A stretch of 64,000 nucleotides of DNA. It comes from Pseudomonas sp. MAG733B. Lineage in GTDB: Bacteria; Pseudomonadota; Gammaproteobacteria; Pseudomonadales; Pseudomonadaceae. The DNA lies in the NCBI RefSeq assembly GCF_036884845.1, contig NZ_CP145732.1:2790001-2854000 (forward strand), written 5' to 3'. The first letter of the stretch is position 1; the number at the start of each line of letters is the position of its first letter. The notes under the pieces are model-generated. The model was not told the DNA's origin, did not search any database, and saw only the letters and a list, made by a program, of their open reading frames with translations. The translations under genes were made by a program, and so were the position numbers. Positions 9,787-20,766 of this stretch are shown here, in pieces.

Positions 9787-10760
9787 AAACCGTATCTTCG
9801 CCCGGCAAACGCAGTGGCAACTTTTATGGCCTCGGCACTTACCTGGGCCTGGCCGGTGCGTTGCTGGCGATGGTCGTGCTGTTCTCGGCCCTGAGCAGCC
9901 ACTTCCTGTCCTACGACACTTTCAGCACCTTGGCCAACCAGATTCCGGACCTGATGGTCCTGGCGGTCGGCATGACCTTTGTGTTGATCATCGGCGGCAT
10001 CGACCTGTCGGTGGGCTCGGTGCTGGCGCTCGCCGCCTCGACGGTCAGCGTGGCGATTCTCGGCTGGGGCTGGAGCGTCCTGCCCGCGGCGTTGCTTGGC
10101 ATGGCGGCGGCCGCACTCGCGGGGACCATCACCGGTTCGATCACCGTGGCGTGGCGCATTCCATCGTTCATCGTGTCCCTCGGCGTGCTGGAAATGGCTC
10201 GCGGTGTGGCGTATCAGATGACAGGTTCCCGCACGGCGTACATTGGTGATGCCTTCGCCTGGTTGTCCAATCCGATCGCCTTCGGGATTTCGCCATCGTT
10301 TATCATCGCCTTGTTGATCATCTTCATCGCCCAGGCTGTGTTGACCCGTACCGTGTTCGGTCGCTACCTGATCGGCATCGGCACCAACGAAGAAGCGGTA
10401 CGGCTGGCGGGGATCAATCCCAAGCCCTACAAGATCCTGGTGTTCAGCCTGATGGGATTGCTGGCGGGTATCGCCGCGCTGTTTCAGATTTCGCGCCTGG
10501 AAGCGGCCGACCCGAATGCCGGCTCCGGCCTGGAACTGCAAGTGATTGCTGCCGTGGTTATCGGCGGCACCAGCCTGATGGGCGGTCGCGGTTCGGTCAT
10601 CAGTACGTTTTTCGGGGTGTTGATCATTTCCGTGTTGGCGGCCGGTCTGGCGCAGATTGGCGCATCCGAGCCGACCAAGCGCATCATCACCGGCGCGGTG
10701 ATCGTCGTCGCGGTGGTGCTCGATACCTATCGCAGTCAGCGCGCAAGCCGGCGGACCTGA
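9783..10760 (+). CDS. rbsC: Ribose ABC transporter, permease
   Basis: A 325-residue membrane permease with about eight to ten hydrophobic segments. It carries the family landmark FVLIIGGIDLSVGSVLALA near residues 64-82 and the cytoplasmic coupling loop GTNEEAVRLAGINP, which contacts RbsA. The ATG overlaps the rbsA stop (ATGA). It forms the homodimeric channel of the ribose importer. rbsR follows after 3 bases. Confidence 0.92.
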   Translation: MKTVSSPGKRSGNFYGLGTYLGLAGALLAMVVLFSALSSHFLSYDTFSTLANQIPDLMVLAVGMTFVLIIGGIDLSVGSVLALAASTVSVAILGWGWSVLPAALLGMAAAALAGTITGSITVAWRIPSFIVSLGVLEMARGVAYQMTGSRTAYIGDAFAWLSNPIAFGISPSFIIALLIIFIAQAVLTRTVFGRYLIGIGTNEEAVRLAGINPKPYKILVFSLMGLLAGIAALFQISRLEAADPNAGSGLELQVIAAVVIGGTSLMGGRGSVISTFFGVLIISVLAAGLAQIGASEPTKRIITGAVIVVAVVLDTYRSQRASRRT

Positions 10761-10763
10761 GTC

Positions 10764-11783
10764 ATGGCAACGATCAAAGATGTGGCGGCACTCGCAGGGA
10801 TTTCCTACACCACGGTTTCCCACGTGGTGAACAAGACCCGGCCGGTCAGCGAAGAAGTGCGGATCAAGGTCGAGGCGGCCATCAAGACCCTCGACTACGT
10901 CCCCAGCGCGGTGGCCCGGTCGCTCAAGGCCAAAACCACGGCGACCATCGGTTTGCTGGTGCCCAACAGCCTCAACCCGTACTTCGCCGAACTGGCCCGG
11001 GGCATCGAAGATTACTGCGAGCGCAATGGCTATTGCGTGATCCTCTGCAACTCCGACGATAACCCGGACAAGCAGCGCAGCTACCTGCGCGTGTTGCTCG
11101 AAAAACGCATCGACGGGCTGATCGTCGCCTCGGCGGGCGGCGATAGCGGGTTGGCGCAGGGCTTGTCGAACGTACGCACGCCGATGGTGATTGTCGACCG
11201 CGGACTGGACGGTGTCGATGCAGACCTGGTGCGCATCGATCACGAATACGGTGCCTACCTGGCCACCCGGCATCTGCTTGAGTTGGGGCATCGGGACATC
11301 GCCACCATCAGCGGCCCGGCGACGACGAGCGTGGCGCAAATGCGTCTGGCCGGATTTTGCCGGGCCCTGAAACAAGCGGGCATCGAAGTGCCGAGTGAGC
11401 GCATGCTTGAAAGCGATTTCACCAGCACCGGCGGCTACAACGCCGCGGCGATCCTGCTGGAGCGCAACCCGCCCAGCGCGATCTTCGCCGCCAACGACAT
11501 GATCGGCATCGGTGTGCTTCGAGCCGCTGCCGAGCGCAATGTCCGTGTGCCCAGCGAGTTGTCGGTGATCGGCTTCGACGATATCCAGATGAGTCGCTAC
11601 GTCTATCCGGCGTTGACTACCGTGGGGCAGTCGATCCTGCAGCTGGGCGAGATGGCGGCTGAAGTGTTGTTGCGCCGGATCGCCACGCCGGCTCTGGCCA
11701 CCGAACAAAGGATCGTGACGCCCAGCATCGTCATGCGCGAATCGACCGCGCCATTGGCCGGCGTATTTGCGCAATTCCGTTAA
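10764..11783 (+). CDS. rbsR: Ribose operon repressor, LacI family
   Basis: A 339-residue LacI/GalR-family regulator. The N-terminal helix-turn-helix and hinge are intact (MATIKDVAALAGISYTTVSH, then DYVPSAVARSLK), followed by a periplasmic-binding-protein-like effector domain (TIGLLVPNSLNPYFAELARGIED onward). It lies inside the operon it should control, and the palindrome at 7112-7125 fits its binding mode. Ribose release of repression is inferred from family and position. Confidence 0.92.
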   Translation: MATIKDVAALAGISYTTVSHVVNKTRPVSEEVRIKVEAAIKTLDYVPSAVARSLKAKTTATIGLLVPNSLNPYFAELARGIEDYCERNGYCVILCNSDDNPDKQRSYLRVLLEKRIDGLIVASAGGDSGLAQGLSNVRTPMVIVDRGLDGVDADLVRIDHEYGAYLATRHLLELGHRDIATISGPATTSVAQMRLAGFCRALKQAGIEVPSERMLESDFTSTGGYNAAAILLERNPPSAIFAANDMIGIGVLRAAAERNVRVPSELSVIGFDDIQMSRYVYPALTTVGQSILQLGEMAAEVLLRRIATPALATEQRIVTPSIVMRESTAPLAGVFAQFR

Positions 11784-11824
11784 ATCAAAAGCGTCGCTGA
11801 AACCGAATGAATGAGTAGCAATGT

Positions 11825-12742
11825 ATGTCAGCAAAAGTAGTGGTAATTGGCAGCCTCAACATGGACCTGGTCACTCGGGCGCCACGGCTGCCACGTGGTG
11901 GTGAGACGCTGATCGGCGAGTCGTTTGCCACGGTTTCCGGTGGCAAGGGCGCCAATCAGGCAGTGGCGGCCGCGCGGCTGGGTGCGCAAGTATCGATGGT
12001 CGGCTGTGTGGGCAGCGATGCCTACGGCAAAGAGCTGCGTGAGGCGTTGTTGGCCGAGCAGATCGATTGTCAGGCGGTCAGCACCGTGGAAGGTTCCAGC
12101 GGCGTGGCGTTGATTGTGGTCGACGACAACAGTCAGAACGCAATCGTGATCGTTGCCGGTGCCAACGGCGCGTTGACGCCTGCGTTGATCGGCTGCTTCG
12201 ATTCGGTCCTGCAGGCCGCCGATGTGATCATTTGTCAGCTGGAAGTGCCGGACGCCACGGTGGGTCACGCGCTCAAGCGCAGTCGCGAACTGGGCAAGAC
12301 TGTGATCCTCAATCCGGCCCCGGCCAGCCGTCCATTGCCGGCGGACTGGTACGCGAATATCGACTACCTGATTCCCAACGAGAGCGAAGCCTCGGCATTG
12401 AGTGGTTTGCCGGTGGACTCTCGGCAAACGGCGGAAATCGCCGCAACCCGGCTGATCGAGATGGGCGCGGGCAAGGTGATCATCACACTCGGTGCTCAGG
12501 GTTCGCTGTTCGCCGATGGAAAAGGTTTTGAACACTTCCCTGCACCGACCGTGAAGGCGGTCGACACCACGGCGGCCGGCGATACCTTCGTCGGCGGTTT
12601 TGCTGCCGCGCTGGCGGGCGGCAAGAGCGAGGCCGAGGCGATTCGCTTCGGTCAGGTCGCTGCGGCGCTGTCGGTCACCCGAGCTGGCGCGCAACCGTCG
12701 ATTCCCTCCCTTTGCGAAGTACAGGCGTTCAAGCCAGCATGA
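11825..12742 (+). CDS. rbsK: Ribokinase
   Basis: A 305-residue PfkB-family kinase that converts D-ribose to ribose 5-phosphate with ATP. Both family signatures are visible: [15 protein letters not shown] near residue 39 and [17 protein letters not shown] near residue 247, the second holding the catalytic Asp. The stop overlaps the rbsD start. It is the committing intracellular step of the pathway served by the importer upstream. Confidence 0.93.
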   Translation: MSAKVVVIGSLNMDLVTRAPRLPRGGETLIGESFATVSGGKGANQAVAAARLGAQVSMVGCVGSDAYGKELREALLAEQIDCQAVSTVEGSSGVALIVVDDNSQNAIVIVAGANGALTPALIGCFDSVLQAADVIICQLEVPDATVGHALKRSRELGKTVILNPAPASRPLPADWYANIDYLIPNESEASALSGLPVDSRQTAEIAATRLIEMGAGKVIITLGAQGSLFADGKGFEHFPAPTVKAVDTTAAGDTFVGGFAAALAGGKSEAEAIRFGQVAAALSVTRAGAQPSIPSLCEVQAFKPA

Positions 12743-13143
12743 AAAAGACTCCGTTGCTCAACGTTGCACTGTCGCGACTGATCGCCTCGCTTGGTCATGG
12801 CGACAAAGTGGTGATCGGCGATGCGGGCCTGCCGGTACCGCCAGGGGTCGAACTGATCGACCTAGCGCTGACCCACGGCATTCCGGATTTCATCAGCACC
12901 CTGAAGGTGGTGCTCAGCGAAATGCAGGTCGAAAGCCATGTGCTGGCCCAGGAAATCCTTGAGAAAAAACCATCGGCACTGTCGACCCTGGACGAACTGA
13001 ATGCCGAGGGGGCACTGGGGCAGCGTGAGTTACTCAGCCACGAACAATTCAAGGTTCTCAGCCGACAGGCCCGGGCGATCGTGCGCACTGGCGAATGCCA
13101 GCCGTACTGCAACATCGTGCTGGTTGCCGGGGTAACGTTTTGA
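12739..13143 (+). CDS. rbsD: D-ribose pyranase
   Basis: A 134-residue sugar mutarotase that interconverts the pyranose and furanose forms of ribose, supplying the furanose for ribokinase. The start is ATG at 12739, overlapping the rbsK stop (ATGA); the longer frame runs into rbsK. Family residues include the catalytic His in [17 protein letters not shown] and the C-terminal [17 protein letters not shown]. Confidence 0.92.
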   Translation: MKKTPLLNVALSRLIASLGHGDKVVIGDAGLPVPPGVELIDLALTHGIPDFISTLKVVLSEMQVESHVLAQEILEKKPSALSTLDELNAEGALGQRELLSHEQFKVLSRQARAIVRTGECQPYCNIVLVAGVTF

Positions 13144-14093
13144 TCGGGCCGGAACAGATCGACCTGATCATCGACACCGACCCCGGTGCCGACGATGTGG
13201 TGGCGTTGCTGTTTGCGTTGGCATCACCCGATGAGTTCAACGTCCGTGCGTTGACCACTGTTGCCGGTAACGTGCGCCTGGACAAGACCTCGCGAAACGC
13301 GCGGCTGGCGCGCGAATGGGCGGGGCGCGAGGACGTTCCGGTGTATGCCGGGGCGCCGAAGCCGATGATGCGCACGCCGATCTATGCCGAGGACATCCAT
13401 GGCAAGGAAGGCCTGTCCGGTGTCGCCGTGTACGAACCGAAGGCAGGCCTGGCCGAGGCCAATGCCATCGACTACCTGATCGATACGCTGATGGCCGCCA
13501 CGCCCCGCAGCATCACCCTTGCCATTCTCGGACCACAGACCAACCTGGCCCTGGCGCTGATCCAGCAGCCTGGAATCGTTCAGGGCATCAAGGAAGTGGT
13601 GATCATGGGCGGGGCGCACTTCAACGGCGGCAACATCACGCCAGTGGCCGAGTTCAACGTGTTCGCCGATCCGCACGCGGCCGAGGTGGTGCTCAAGAGC
13701 GGATTGAAGCTGATCTATCTGTCTCTGGATGCGACCCACAAGATCCTCACCAGTGACGAGCGCCTGAAGCAGATAGCTGCGTTGAACAACCGTGCCAGCA
13801 AGCTAGTAGTCGATATTCTGAATGACTACATCAAGGCCGATATGGAGCACTACGACATCCCCGGTGGCCCGGTGCACGACGCCGCCGTCATCGCCTGGCT
13901 GCTCAGGCCGCAGCTGTTCAGCGGGCGCGAGGTCAATGTGGTGATCGACAGTCGCGAAGGCCCGACCTTCGGCCAGACCATCGTCGACTGGCATGACCGT
14001 CTCAAAGCGCCCAGAAATGCGTTCTGGGTAAACGACGGCGACGCGCAGGGCTTTTTCGATCTGCTGACCGAGCGGCTGGGTCGTTTGAAGTAA
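13140..14093 (+). CDS. Ribonucleoside hydrolase (inosine-uridine preferring type)
   Basis: Cleaves ribonucleosides to base plus ribose, feeding the ribose pathway encoded upstream. The defining calcium-binding motif DTDPGADD is near the N-terminus, and the later family motifs [14 protein letters not shown] and [26 protein letters not shown] are intact. I place the start at TTG 13140, overlapping the rbsD stop in the same style as the other operon junctions, giving 317 residues. The frame is open further upstream to 13095, inside rbsD. Start is uncertain; the function class is not. Last gene of the ribose operon. Confidence 0.85.
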   Translation: MIGPEQIDLIIDTDPGADDVVALLFALASPDEFNVRALTTVAGNVRLDKTSRNARLAREWAGREDVPVYAGAPKPMMRTPIYAEDIHGKEGLSGVAVYEPKAGLAEANAIDYLIDTLMAATPRSITLAILGPQTNLALALIQQPGIVQGIKEVVIMGGAHFNGGNITPVAEFNVFADPHAAEVVLKSGLKLIYLSLDATHKILTSDERLKQIAALNNRASKLVVDILNDYIKADMEHYDIPGGPVHDAAVIAWLLRPQLFSGREVNVVIDSREGPTFGQTIVDWHDRLKAPRNAFWVNDGDAQGFFDLLTERLGRLK

Positions 14094-14112
14094 GTCTCAC
14101 AGACCCAGGCTT

Positions 14113-14319
14113 TCACGCCGAGTCAGTTGCACTCTTGTGGTCTGCCAGGTGCTTCTCGAACACCTGTTCGATGAAGGACTGGGCTGCCTCAGTTCCCAAG
14201 TCTCGAACCAGCAGATCGATGCCGATGATTGCAAGCTCTTCCGTCGTGCCCGGGCTGTAAGAGCTATGGCCGTCCTGCCACTTTGCTTTGATGTCGGCGT
14301 CGATACTTACAGTGGTCAT
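14113..14319 (-). CDS. Small hypothetical protein, 68 aa
   Basis: A 68-residue soluble protein starting at ATG 14319 (MTTVSIDADIKAKWQDG). It converges on the ribose operon and is not overlapped by any gene on the other strand. The sequence has a hydrophobic-patterned helix (ELAIIGIDLLVRDLGTEAAQSFIEQVFEKHL), which supports a real fold. The frame extends further upstream, across the opposite-strand gene at 14452, but that part looks non-coding. No recognised family. Confidence 0.55.
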   Translation of the reverse strand: MTTVSIDADIKAKWQDGHSSYSPGTTEELAIIGIDLLVRDLGTEAAQSFIEQVFEKHLADHKSATDSA

Positions 14320-14451
14320 GATGGCGCTCGTGCGGTCGGGGAAGTCTGAGCCTCGAGTTAACCATTTTGCGGCGCGTTTGGCACTCCGACTTAGGCATGA
14401 GTGAAGGGCTATGCGACACTTGGTCTTTGATGGATTTTCAAGGATTGTGCT

Positions 14452-14757
14452 GTGCAGATCGATTTGAACACTCCCGACGGCTTGACCCTTGAAGCCGTGC
14501 GCCAACTGTTGGCGGCGGCCAGCGACGATGAGCATACGCAGTTGCGTGTGACCAAGGGCGGCATCGCCTATATTTCATCGGGTGTCGTGGGCGGCACCGA
14601 TATCGATGGCTTGTTGTTCCGTCTGGAAACCTGGGCCAAGGGCTCCGGTTATGTTGGGCGGGTCGCGGCCAGCGATGAAGTCTGGGTCATGCAGATCTTC
14701 AATGCGCTGAAGCAGAACTGGCCACGTCCGGCTTTCGATTACATCGACGTGTATTGA
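14452..14757 (+). CDS. Hypothetical protein, 101 aa
   Basis: A 101-residue cytoplasmic protein. The start GTG at 14452 follows AAGGA at 14440-14444. It has no signal peptide or membrane segment, is acidic and has an alpha/beta pattern (LRVTKGGIAYISSGVVGG, VWVMQIFNALKQNWPRPAFDYIDVY). I do not recognise the family. Monocistronic. Confidence 0.65.
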   Translation: MQIDLNTPDGLTLEAVRQLLAAASDDEHTQLRVTKGGIAYISSGVVGGTDIDGLLFRLETWAKGSGYVGRVAASDEVWVMQIFNALKQNWPRPAFDYIDVY

Positions 14758-14924
14758 GCACCGTTCATATTCAGTCACGATTGAAGGGTGAAGGGCAGGG
14801 CGATGCTCAGGCAAACTTGCCGTTTGTCCGAGGCGAAGGGCAGGGCGCTCGGGCTCCCTGTGAAACCAAACGCCGGATTGGCGGTCGCACGATCTCAGCT
14901 TAACTCTCGAAAATAGGAGGCTTC

Positions 14925-15245
14925 ATGCCTTGGAAGCTCGCGTCATTGGGTACTTTGTTGGCCGTTTCCCTGCTGGCGGGTTGCAGCACTGCCACCACCG
15001 AGTCGGCAACTGACCCTGTAACGACGACTGACACAGGTCACAGCCGTTGCGAGGCCAAAGCGGCCGAATTCACCATCGGCAAACAGGCTTCACCCGAGTT
15101 GCTGGAGCAGGCGCGTACCCGTGCCGGTGCGCAGAACGCGCGATTCCTGCAGCCGACCGACATGGTGACGCTGGAGTACCGCTCCGATCGTCTGAACCTC
15201 AACACGGATGCCAATCGGGTCGTCACTCGCGTCAACTGCGGCTGA
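14925..15245 (+). CDS. Lipoprotein with I78-type peptidase inhibitor domain
   Basis: A 106-residue lipoprotein: hydrophobic start, lipobox LAGC with Cys at residue 20, then a Thr-rich linker. The last 65 residues match the small I78 inhibitor fold, with a Cys near its start (SRCEAKAAEF), QARTRAGAQNARFLQPTDMVTLEY, and the end SDRLNLNTDANRVVTRVNCG, where the second Cys would close a disulfide. The ribosome-binding site AGGAGG lies 7 bases before the ATG. It probably restrains proteases in the periplasm; the target is unknown. Confidence 0.75.
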   Translation: MPWKLASLGTLLAVSLLAGCSTATTESATDPVTTTDTGHSRCEAKAAEFTIGKQASPELLEQARTRAGAQNARFLQPTDMVTLEYRSDRLNLNTDANRVVTRVNCG

Positions 15246-15270
15246 TCGCTCAGGCTTTTACGACGCCCAC

Positions 15271-15302
15271 AAAAAACCCCGTCACATGGACGGGGTTTTT
15301 TT
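15271..15302. terminator. Strong bidirectional terminator
   Basis: A 13-bp perfect stem AAAAAACCCCGTC / GACGGGGTTTTTT with a 5-base loop. It lies between the converging I78 lipoprotein and cold-shock genes and has a U-run for either direction. Confidence 0.92.
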
Positions 15303-15316
15303 AGTGCGCCTGGAAA

Positions 15317-15529
15317 TTACTCTGGGCGAACTTGAGCAGCTTGCATACCCTTTTGGCCTTTCTCAGCCACGAAGGAAACGGTTTGGCCTTCTTTCAGGCT
15401 TTTGAAACCGTCGCTTTCGATAGCTTTGAAGTGTACGAACAGGTCGTCACCGCCACCTTGAGGAGTGATGAAGCCGAAGCCTTTTTCATCGTTGAACCAT
15501 TTAACGGTGCCGGTTTGGCGATTAGACAT
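15317..15529 (-). CDS. Cold-shock protein, CspA family
   Basis: A 70-residue single OB-fold RNA chaperone. RNP1 (KGFGFI) and RNP2 (DLFVHF) are both present, and the opening [21 protein letters not shown] is typical of Pseudomonas CspA/CapB proteins. The start is ATG at 15529; the longer frame is not supported. A long AT-rich upstream stretch with a perfect hairpin (15680-15712) may be its leader. It unwinds structured mRNA, often at low temperature. Confidence 0.93.
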   Translation of the reverse strand: MSNRQTGTVKWFNDEKGFGFITPQGGGDDLFVHFKAIESDGFKSLKEGQTVSFVAEKGQKGMQAAQVRPE

Positions 15530-15679
15530 GGTGTATCTCCAAGAAACATATATTTTCAGTAGTACTGTGCTGCTCAGGCCAACTGGGCACACCGGGGTAT
15601 CATAGTCGAAATGTTCGCTTTGGGAGCCCCCCACAGGTGCTGTTTGCCCTACAGTCGCACATTCTTTGTTGCCTGATAT

Positions 15680-15712
15680 GGCTGAAAGCCCCGTTTTAAA
15701 AGGCTTTCAGCC
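15680..15712. repeat. Perfect 11-bp inverted repeat upstream of the cold-shock gene
   Basis: GGCTGAAAGCC and GGCTTTCAGCC separated by an 11-base AT-rich loop, inside the 292-base gap between the cold-shock gene and the next minus-strand gene. There is no T-run, so it is not an obvious terminator. It could be a structure in the cold-shock mRNA leader or an operator. The rest of the gap is AT-rich with no gene. Confidence 0.6.
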
Positions 15713-15821
15713 GAAAGTAAAGACGATAAAAAAAGCTGCAAAACCTGCGTAATTTGTCGAAAAAAGTGTTTTTCAGCGGTTTTTCACCGGTTGAAAGCGC
15801 ATTTTTTACGTGGTTTCAGGC

Positions 15822-16124
15822 TTATTTTTTCGCCGGATTGTTGGCCTTGCACTTGGAAATCTGGGTCAGGGCCTGTTGCTTCAGCGAGTCGCTGGCCGTG
15901 TTGTCCATCAAGGACTGAAGGTCCTTGGCCGGGTACGATTTGATCGCGTCGGCACCGCAAGCACAGTGGGATTTGGCACCAGCTGCGCCGATCTGCGGAG
16001 TGGCCGCTTCGGTGCACTGAGCCATATACTTCTCTCGCTCACCCTTCGGCCATTCGGCGTGGGCGGCCAGTGGCAGCAACAGGACGATGGGGGCGACTAC
16101 AGCGAATAAACGATTCAGACGCAT
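15822..16124 (-). CDS. Secreted hypothetical protein, 100 aa
   Basis: A 100-residue protein with a clear Sec signal (residues 1-23, cleaved after AHA), so the mature form is about 77 residues and periplasmic. It has four Cys (QC, HCAC, KC), probably two disulfides, and helical repeats of Ala/Lys. No recognised domain. Transcribed divergently from thrS. Confidence 0.65.
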   Translation of the reverse strand: MRLNRLFAVVAPIVLLLPLAAHAEWPKGEREKYMAQCTEAATPQIGAAGAKSHCACGADAIKSYPAKDLQSLMDNTASDSLKQQALTQISKCKANNPAKK

Positions 16125-16500
16125 GCCGGGATGCTCCTTTTTGGGGTCAGTGTCTTGTTATCTGAGGGGTAAAGCGGGGATCAAGTTCATCACTCTGGCA
16201 CAAAAACGCCGGATTTGCCCTGGCAGAAAACCTGCGCACCGCCACGACCGTTCATCTGTGCTAGCATGCCTCGCTCGGGCGCTTGCAGGCGCCGGTCGAC
16301 CTTCAGTCCCGGCTGCGGCGAATGCCCGAATAATCCTGATTTGAATCCCAGTCACTCTGGTTCGATTTTCCGGTTGGCCGAAAGGCTCCTGCCGCTGTAA
16401 GGCAGGCGTTCGTCATTGAATGGCCTGGATCGGATCTTGTACTGGCTCATCCCAACCCACGTGACCTTTGGTAGGGGTCACCACTAGGAGAGGAGGCGCC
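16125..16500 (+). promoter_or_regulatory. thrS leader region with hairpin beside the ribosome-binding site
   Basis: This 376-base gap holds the thrS promoter and leader and the upstream side of the secreted protein gene. A short hairpin GTGACC (16461-16466) / GGTCAC (16476-16481) lies immediately before a strong, purine-rich ribosome-binding site AGGAGAGGAGG (16486-16496). In E. coli, ThrRS represses its own mRNA by binding leader structures near the start. Whether that holds here is inference. Confidence 0.4.
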
Positions 16501-18423
16501 ATGCCAACTATTACTCTTCCCGACGGCAGTCAACGTTCATTCGATCACCCGGTTTCCATCGCCGAGGTCGCCGCATCCATTGGTGCCGGTTTGGCCAAGG
16601 CCACCGTGGCCGGCAAGGTCAATGGCAAACTGGCTGACGCCAGCGACATCATCGACAGCGACGCTACGCTTCAAATCATTACGCCAAAGGATGAAGAGGG
16701 GCTGGAGATCATTCGCCACTCTTGCGCTCACCTGGTTGGCCATGCGGTCAAGCAGCTGTATCCGACCGCCAAAATGGTCATCGGCCCGGTCATCGACGAA
16801 GGCTTCTATTACGACATCGCCTTCGAGCGTCCTTTCACTCCGGACGACCTGGCGGCCATCGAACAGCGCATGCAGCAGCTGATCGAGAAAGATTACGACG
16901 TGATCAAGAAAGTCACTCCGCGCGCCGAAGTGATCGAAGTGTTCAAGGCCCGTGGCGAAGACTACAAGTTGCGCCTGGTCGAGGACATGCCGAACGAACA
17001 GGCCATGGGCCTGTACTATCACGAAGAATACGTCGACATGTGCCGCGGTCCGCACGTGCCGAACACGCGTTTCCTGAAATCCTTCAAGCTGACCAAGCTG
17101 TCCGGCGCCTACTGGCGCGGCGATGCCAAGAACGAGCAGTTGCAGCGCGTTTACGGCACCGCTTGGGCTGACAAGAAGCAGCTGGCGGCCTACATCCAGC
17201 GCATCGAGGAAGCCGAGAAGCGCGATCACCGCAAGATCGGCAAACGCCTGGGCCTGTTCCACACCCAGGAAGAGTCGCCGGGCATGGTGTTCTGGCACCC
17301 GAACGGCTGGACTCTGTACCAGGTGCTCGAGCAGTACATGCGCAAGGTTCAGCGCGACAACGGCTACCTTGAGATCAAGACGCCTCAGGTCGTTGACCGC
17401 AGCCTGTGGGAGAAATCCGGGCACTGGGCCAACTACGCCGACAACATGTTCACCACCCAGTCGGAAAACCGCGACTACGCCATCAAGCCAATGAACTGCC
17501 CTTGCCACGTGCAGGTGTTCAATCAGGGCCTGAAAAGCTACCGCGAGTTGCCGATGCGTCTGGCCGAATTCGGTGCCTGCCACCGTAACGAGCCATCGGG
17601 TGCGCTGCACGGCATCATGCGCGTGCGTGCATTCACTCAGGATGACGCCCACATCTTCTGCACCGAAGAGCAGATGCAGGCCGAATCCGCGGCGTTCATC
17701 AAGCTGACCATGGACGTTTACGCCGACTTCGGCTTCAAAGATGTCGAGATGAAGCTGTCCACTCGTCCGGAAAAACGCGTCGGTTCCGACGAGTTGTGGG
17801 ATCGAGCCGAAGCTGCATTGGCTGCAGCCCTTGATAGCGCTGGCCTGCCGTACGATCTGCAGCCGGGCGAGGGTGCGTTCTACGGTCCGAAGATCGAGTT
17901 CTCGCTGAAAGATTGCCTTGGTCGCGTCTGGCAGTGTGGTACCCTGCAGCTCGATTTTAACCTGCCTGTCCGTCTGGGAGCCGAATACGTCTCCGAAGAC
18001 AACAGTCGCAAGCACCCGGTGATGTTGCACCGGGCGATCCTGGGCTCCTTCGAACGTTTCGTCGGAATCCTGATCGAGCACTACGAGGGTGCATTCCCCG
18101 CGTGGCTGGCTCCGACCCAGGCAGTGATCATGAATATCACTGATAAACAGGCCGATTTTGCCGCCGAGGTTGAAAAAACCCTCAACGAAAGCGGATTTCG
18201 TGCCAAGTCTGACTTGAGAAATGAAAAGATCGGCTTTAAAATCCGCGAGCATACTTTGCTCAAGGTTCCTTATCTCTTGGTTATCGGAGATCGGGAAGTC
18301 GAGATGCAGACTGTCGCTGTGCGTACTCGTGAAGGTGCTGACCTGGGCTCGATGCCCGTCGCCCAGTTCGCTGAGTTTCTCGCGCAAGCGGTTTCCCGGC
18401 GTGGTCGCCCAGATTCGGAGTAA
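16501..18423 (+). CDS. thrS: Threonyl-tRNA synthetase
   Basis: Charges tRNA-Thr. The start is ATG at 16501 after AGGAGG; the frame is open 11 codons further up. At 640 residues it has the full family layout. These are a TGS domain (residues 1-61), the editing domain with HSCAHLVGH near 74-82, the class II catalytic core with motif 2 [25 protein letters not shown], and the C-terminal anticodon-binding domain ending SRRGRPDSE. First gene of the translation cluster with infC 5 bases downstream. Confidence 0.97.
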   Translation: MPTITLPDGSQRSFDHPVSIAEVAASIGAGLAKATVAGKVNGKLADASDIIDSDATLQIITPKDEEGLEIIRHSCAHLVGHAVKQLYPTAKMVIGPVIDEGFYYDIAFERPFTPDDLAAIEQRMQQLIEKDYDVIKKVTPRAEVIEVFKARGEDYKLRLVEDMPNEQAMGLYYHEEYVDMCRGPHVPNTRFLKSFKLTKLSGAYWRGDAKNEQLQRVYGTAWADKKQLAAYIQRIEEAEKRDHRKIGKRLGLFHTQEESPGMVFWHPNGWTLYQVLEQYMRKVQRDNGYLEIKTPQVVDRSLWEKSGHWANYADNMFTTQSENRDYAIKPMNCPCHVQVFNQGLKSYRELPMRLAEFGACHRNEPSGALHGIMRVRAFTQDDAHIFCTEEQMQAESAAFIKLTMDVYADFGFKDVEMKLSTRPEKRVGSDELWDRAEAALAAALDSAGLPYDLQPGEGAFYGPKIEFSLKDCLGRVWQCGTLQLDFNLPVRLGAEYVSEDNSRKHPVMLHRAILGSFERFVGILIEHYEGAFPAWLAPTQAVIMNITDKQADFAAEVEKTLNESGFRAKSDLRNEKIGFKIREHTLLKVPYLLVIGDREVEMQTVAVRTREGADLGSMPVAQFAEFLAQAVSRRGRPDSE

Positions 18424-18428
18424 TTACT

Positions 18429-18974
18429 ATTAAGCGTGAAATGAGACAAGATAAACGAGCTGCACCGAAAGCCCCGATCAACGAGAATATCTCGGCACGC
18501 GAGGTTCGGTTAATTGGGGCTGAAGGTGAACAGCTTGGGATTGTGTCAATTGAAGACGCGCTTCTTAAGGCTGAAGAGGCCAAACTGGATCTGGTGGAGA
18601 TTTCCGCCGATGCAGTACCCCCTGTTTGCAAACTGATGGACTACGGCAAATCGATCTTCGAGAAGAAGAAGCAGGTTGCCGCGGCCAAGAAAAACCAGAA
18701 GCAGATTCAGGTAAAAGAAATCAAGTTTCGTCCAGGGACGGAGGAAGGGGATTACCAGGTAAAACTGCGCAACCTGGTACGTTTCCTGAGTGACGGGGAC
18801 AGGGCCAAGGTATCCTTGCGATTCCGCGGCCGTGAGATGGCCCACCAGGAGCTGGGGATGGAACTCCTCAAGCGAGTTGAAGGTGACTTGCTCGAGTACG
18901 GTTCGGTCGAACAGCATCCTAAGATGGAAGGACGCCAGCTGATTATGGTCATCGCCCCGAAAAAGAAGAAGTAA
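18429..18974 (+). CDS. infC: Translation initiation factor IF-3 with ATT start codon
   Basis: Binds the 30S subunit, prevents premature 50S joining and proofreads the start codon. I place the start at ATT 18429 (ATT-AAG-CGT-GAA-ATG). GGAG at 18417-18420, inside the thrS end, is 8 bases ahead, and the resulting N-terminus [20 protein letters not shown] gives 181 residues, the usual length. The first in-frame ATG, 18441, has no ribosome-binding site. An ATT start is conserved in infC and is the basis of autoregulation, since IF-3 rejects its own non-canonical start. [19 protein letters not shown] and [11 protein letters not shown] are family motifs. Confidence 0.93.
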   Translation: MKREMRQDKRAAPKAPINENISAREVRLIGAEGEQLGIVSIEDALLKAEEAKLDLVEISADAVPPVCKLMDYGKSIFEKKKQVAAAKKNQKQIQVKEIKFRPGTEEGDYQVKLRNLVRFLSDGDRAKVSLRFRGREMAHQELGMELLKRVEGDLLEYGSVEQHPKMEGRQLIMVIAPKKKK

Positions 18975-19034
18975 TCAACAGGGCACGGCAGGCCTTCTGA
19001 TTATGTTTATCAACTGAATGCGGAGTATCCGAAC

Positions 19035-19229
19035 ATGCCAAAAATGAAGACCAAAAGTGGTGCTGCTAAGCGGTTTCTGAAAACTGCTAACGGTATCAAG
19101 CACAAGCACGCTTTCAAGAGCCACATCCTGACCAAAATGTCGACCAAGCGTAAGCGTCAACTGCGCGGTAGCAGCTTGCTGCATCCGTCTGACGTGGCAA
19201 AAGTCGAGCGCATGCTGCGCCTTCGTTAA
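19035..19229 (+). CDS. rpmI: 50S ribosomal protein L35
   Basis: A 64-residue, strongly basic ribosomal protein beginning [14 protein letters not shown] and ending KVERMLRLR, matching the bL35 family throughout. It lies 60 bases after infC and 28 bases before rplT in the conserved infC-rpmI-rplT order. In E. coli this group is repressed translationally by L20. Confidence 0.97.
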   Translation: MPKMKTKSGAAKRFLKTANGIKHKHAFKSHILTKMSTKRKRQLRGSSLLHPSDVAKVERMLRLR

Positions 19230-19257
19230 TTTTAGTCAAGAATAGAGGAAGTAACTC

Positions 19258-19614
19258 ATGGCTCGTGTAAAGCGTGGCGTCATTGCCCGTAAGCGTCACA
19301 AAAAAATTCTGAAACTTGCTAAAGGCTACTACGGCGCACGCTCGCGCGTATTCCGTGTTGCCAAGCAAGCGGTAATCAAGGCAGGCCAATACGCCTACCG
19401 TGACCGTCGTCAGAAAAAACGTCAGTTCCGCGCTCTGTGGATCGCTCGTATCAACGCTGGTGCTCGTATCAACGGTCTGTCCTACAGCCGTTTCATCGCC
19501 GGCCTGAAAAAAGCGTCCATCGAGATCGACCGTAAGGTTCTGGCTGATCTGGCAGTGAACGAAAAAGCGGCGTTTGCTGCGATTGTCGAGAAAGCTAAAG
19601 CCACCTTGGCTTAA
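19258..19614 (+). CDS. rplT: 50S ribosomal protein L20
   Basis: A 118-residue basic protein with the bL20 opening [19 protein letters not shown] and the rRNA-binding helices [20 protein letters not shown]. It is needed early in 50S assembly and, in E. coli, represses rpmI-rplT translation. A terminator-like hairpin lies between it and pheS. Confidence 0.97.
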   Translation: MARVKRGVIARKRHKKILKLAKGYYGARSRVFRVAKQAVIKAGQYAYRDRRQKKRQFRALWIARINAGARINGLSYSRFIAGLKKASIEIDRKVLADLAVNEKAAFAAIVEKAKATLA

Positions 19615-19633
19615 GTACCCCCGACAGTCACCC

Positions 19634-20740
<1,107 letters not shown>

Positions 20741-20766
20741 TCGTAACGAATTCTTAGGAGAGCAGG

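Noticed and set aside
9732..11834. 700-codon minus-strand open frame
   Set aside because: Antisense to rbsC and rbsR; His/Asp/Gln-rich composition typical of reverse-frame shadows.
16537..18387. 616-codon minus-strand open frame
   Set aside because: Exactly antisense to thrS.
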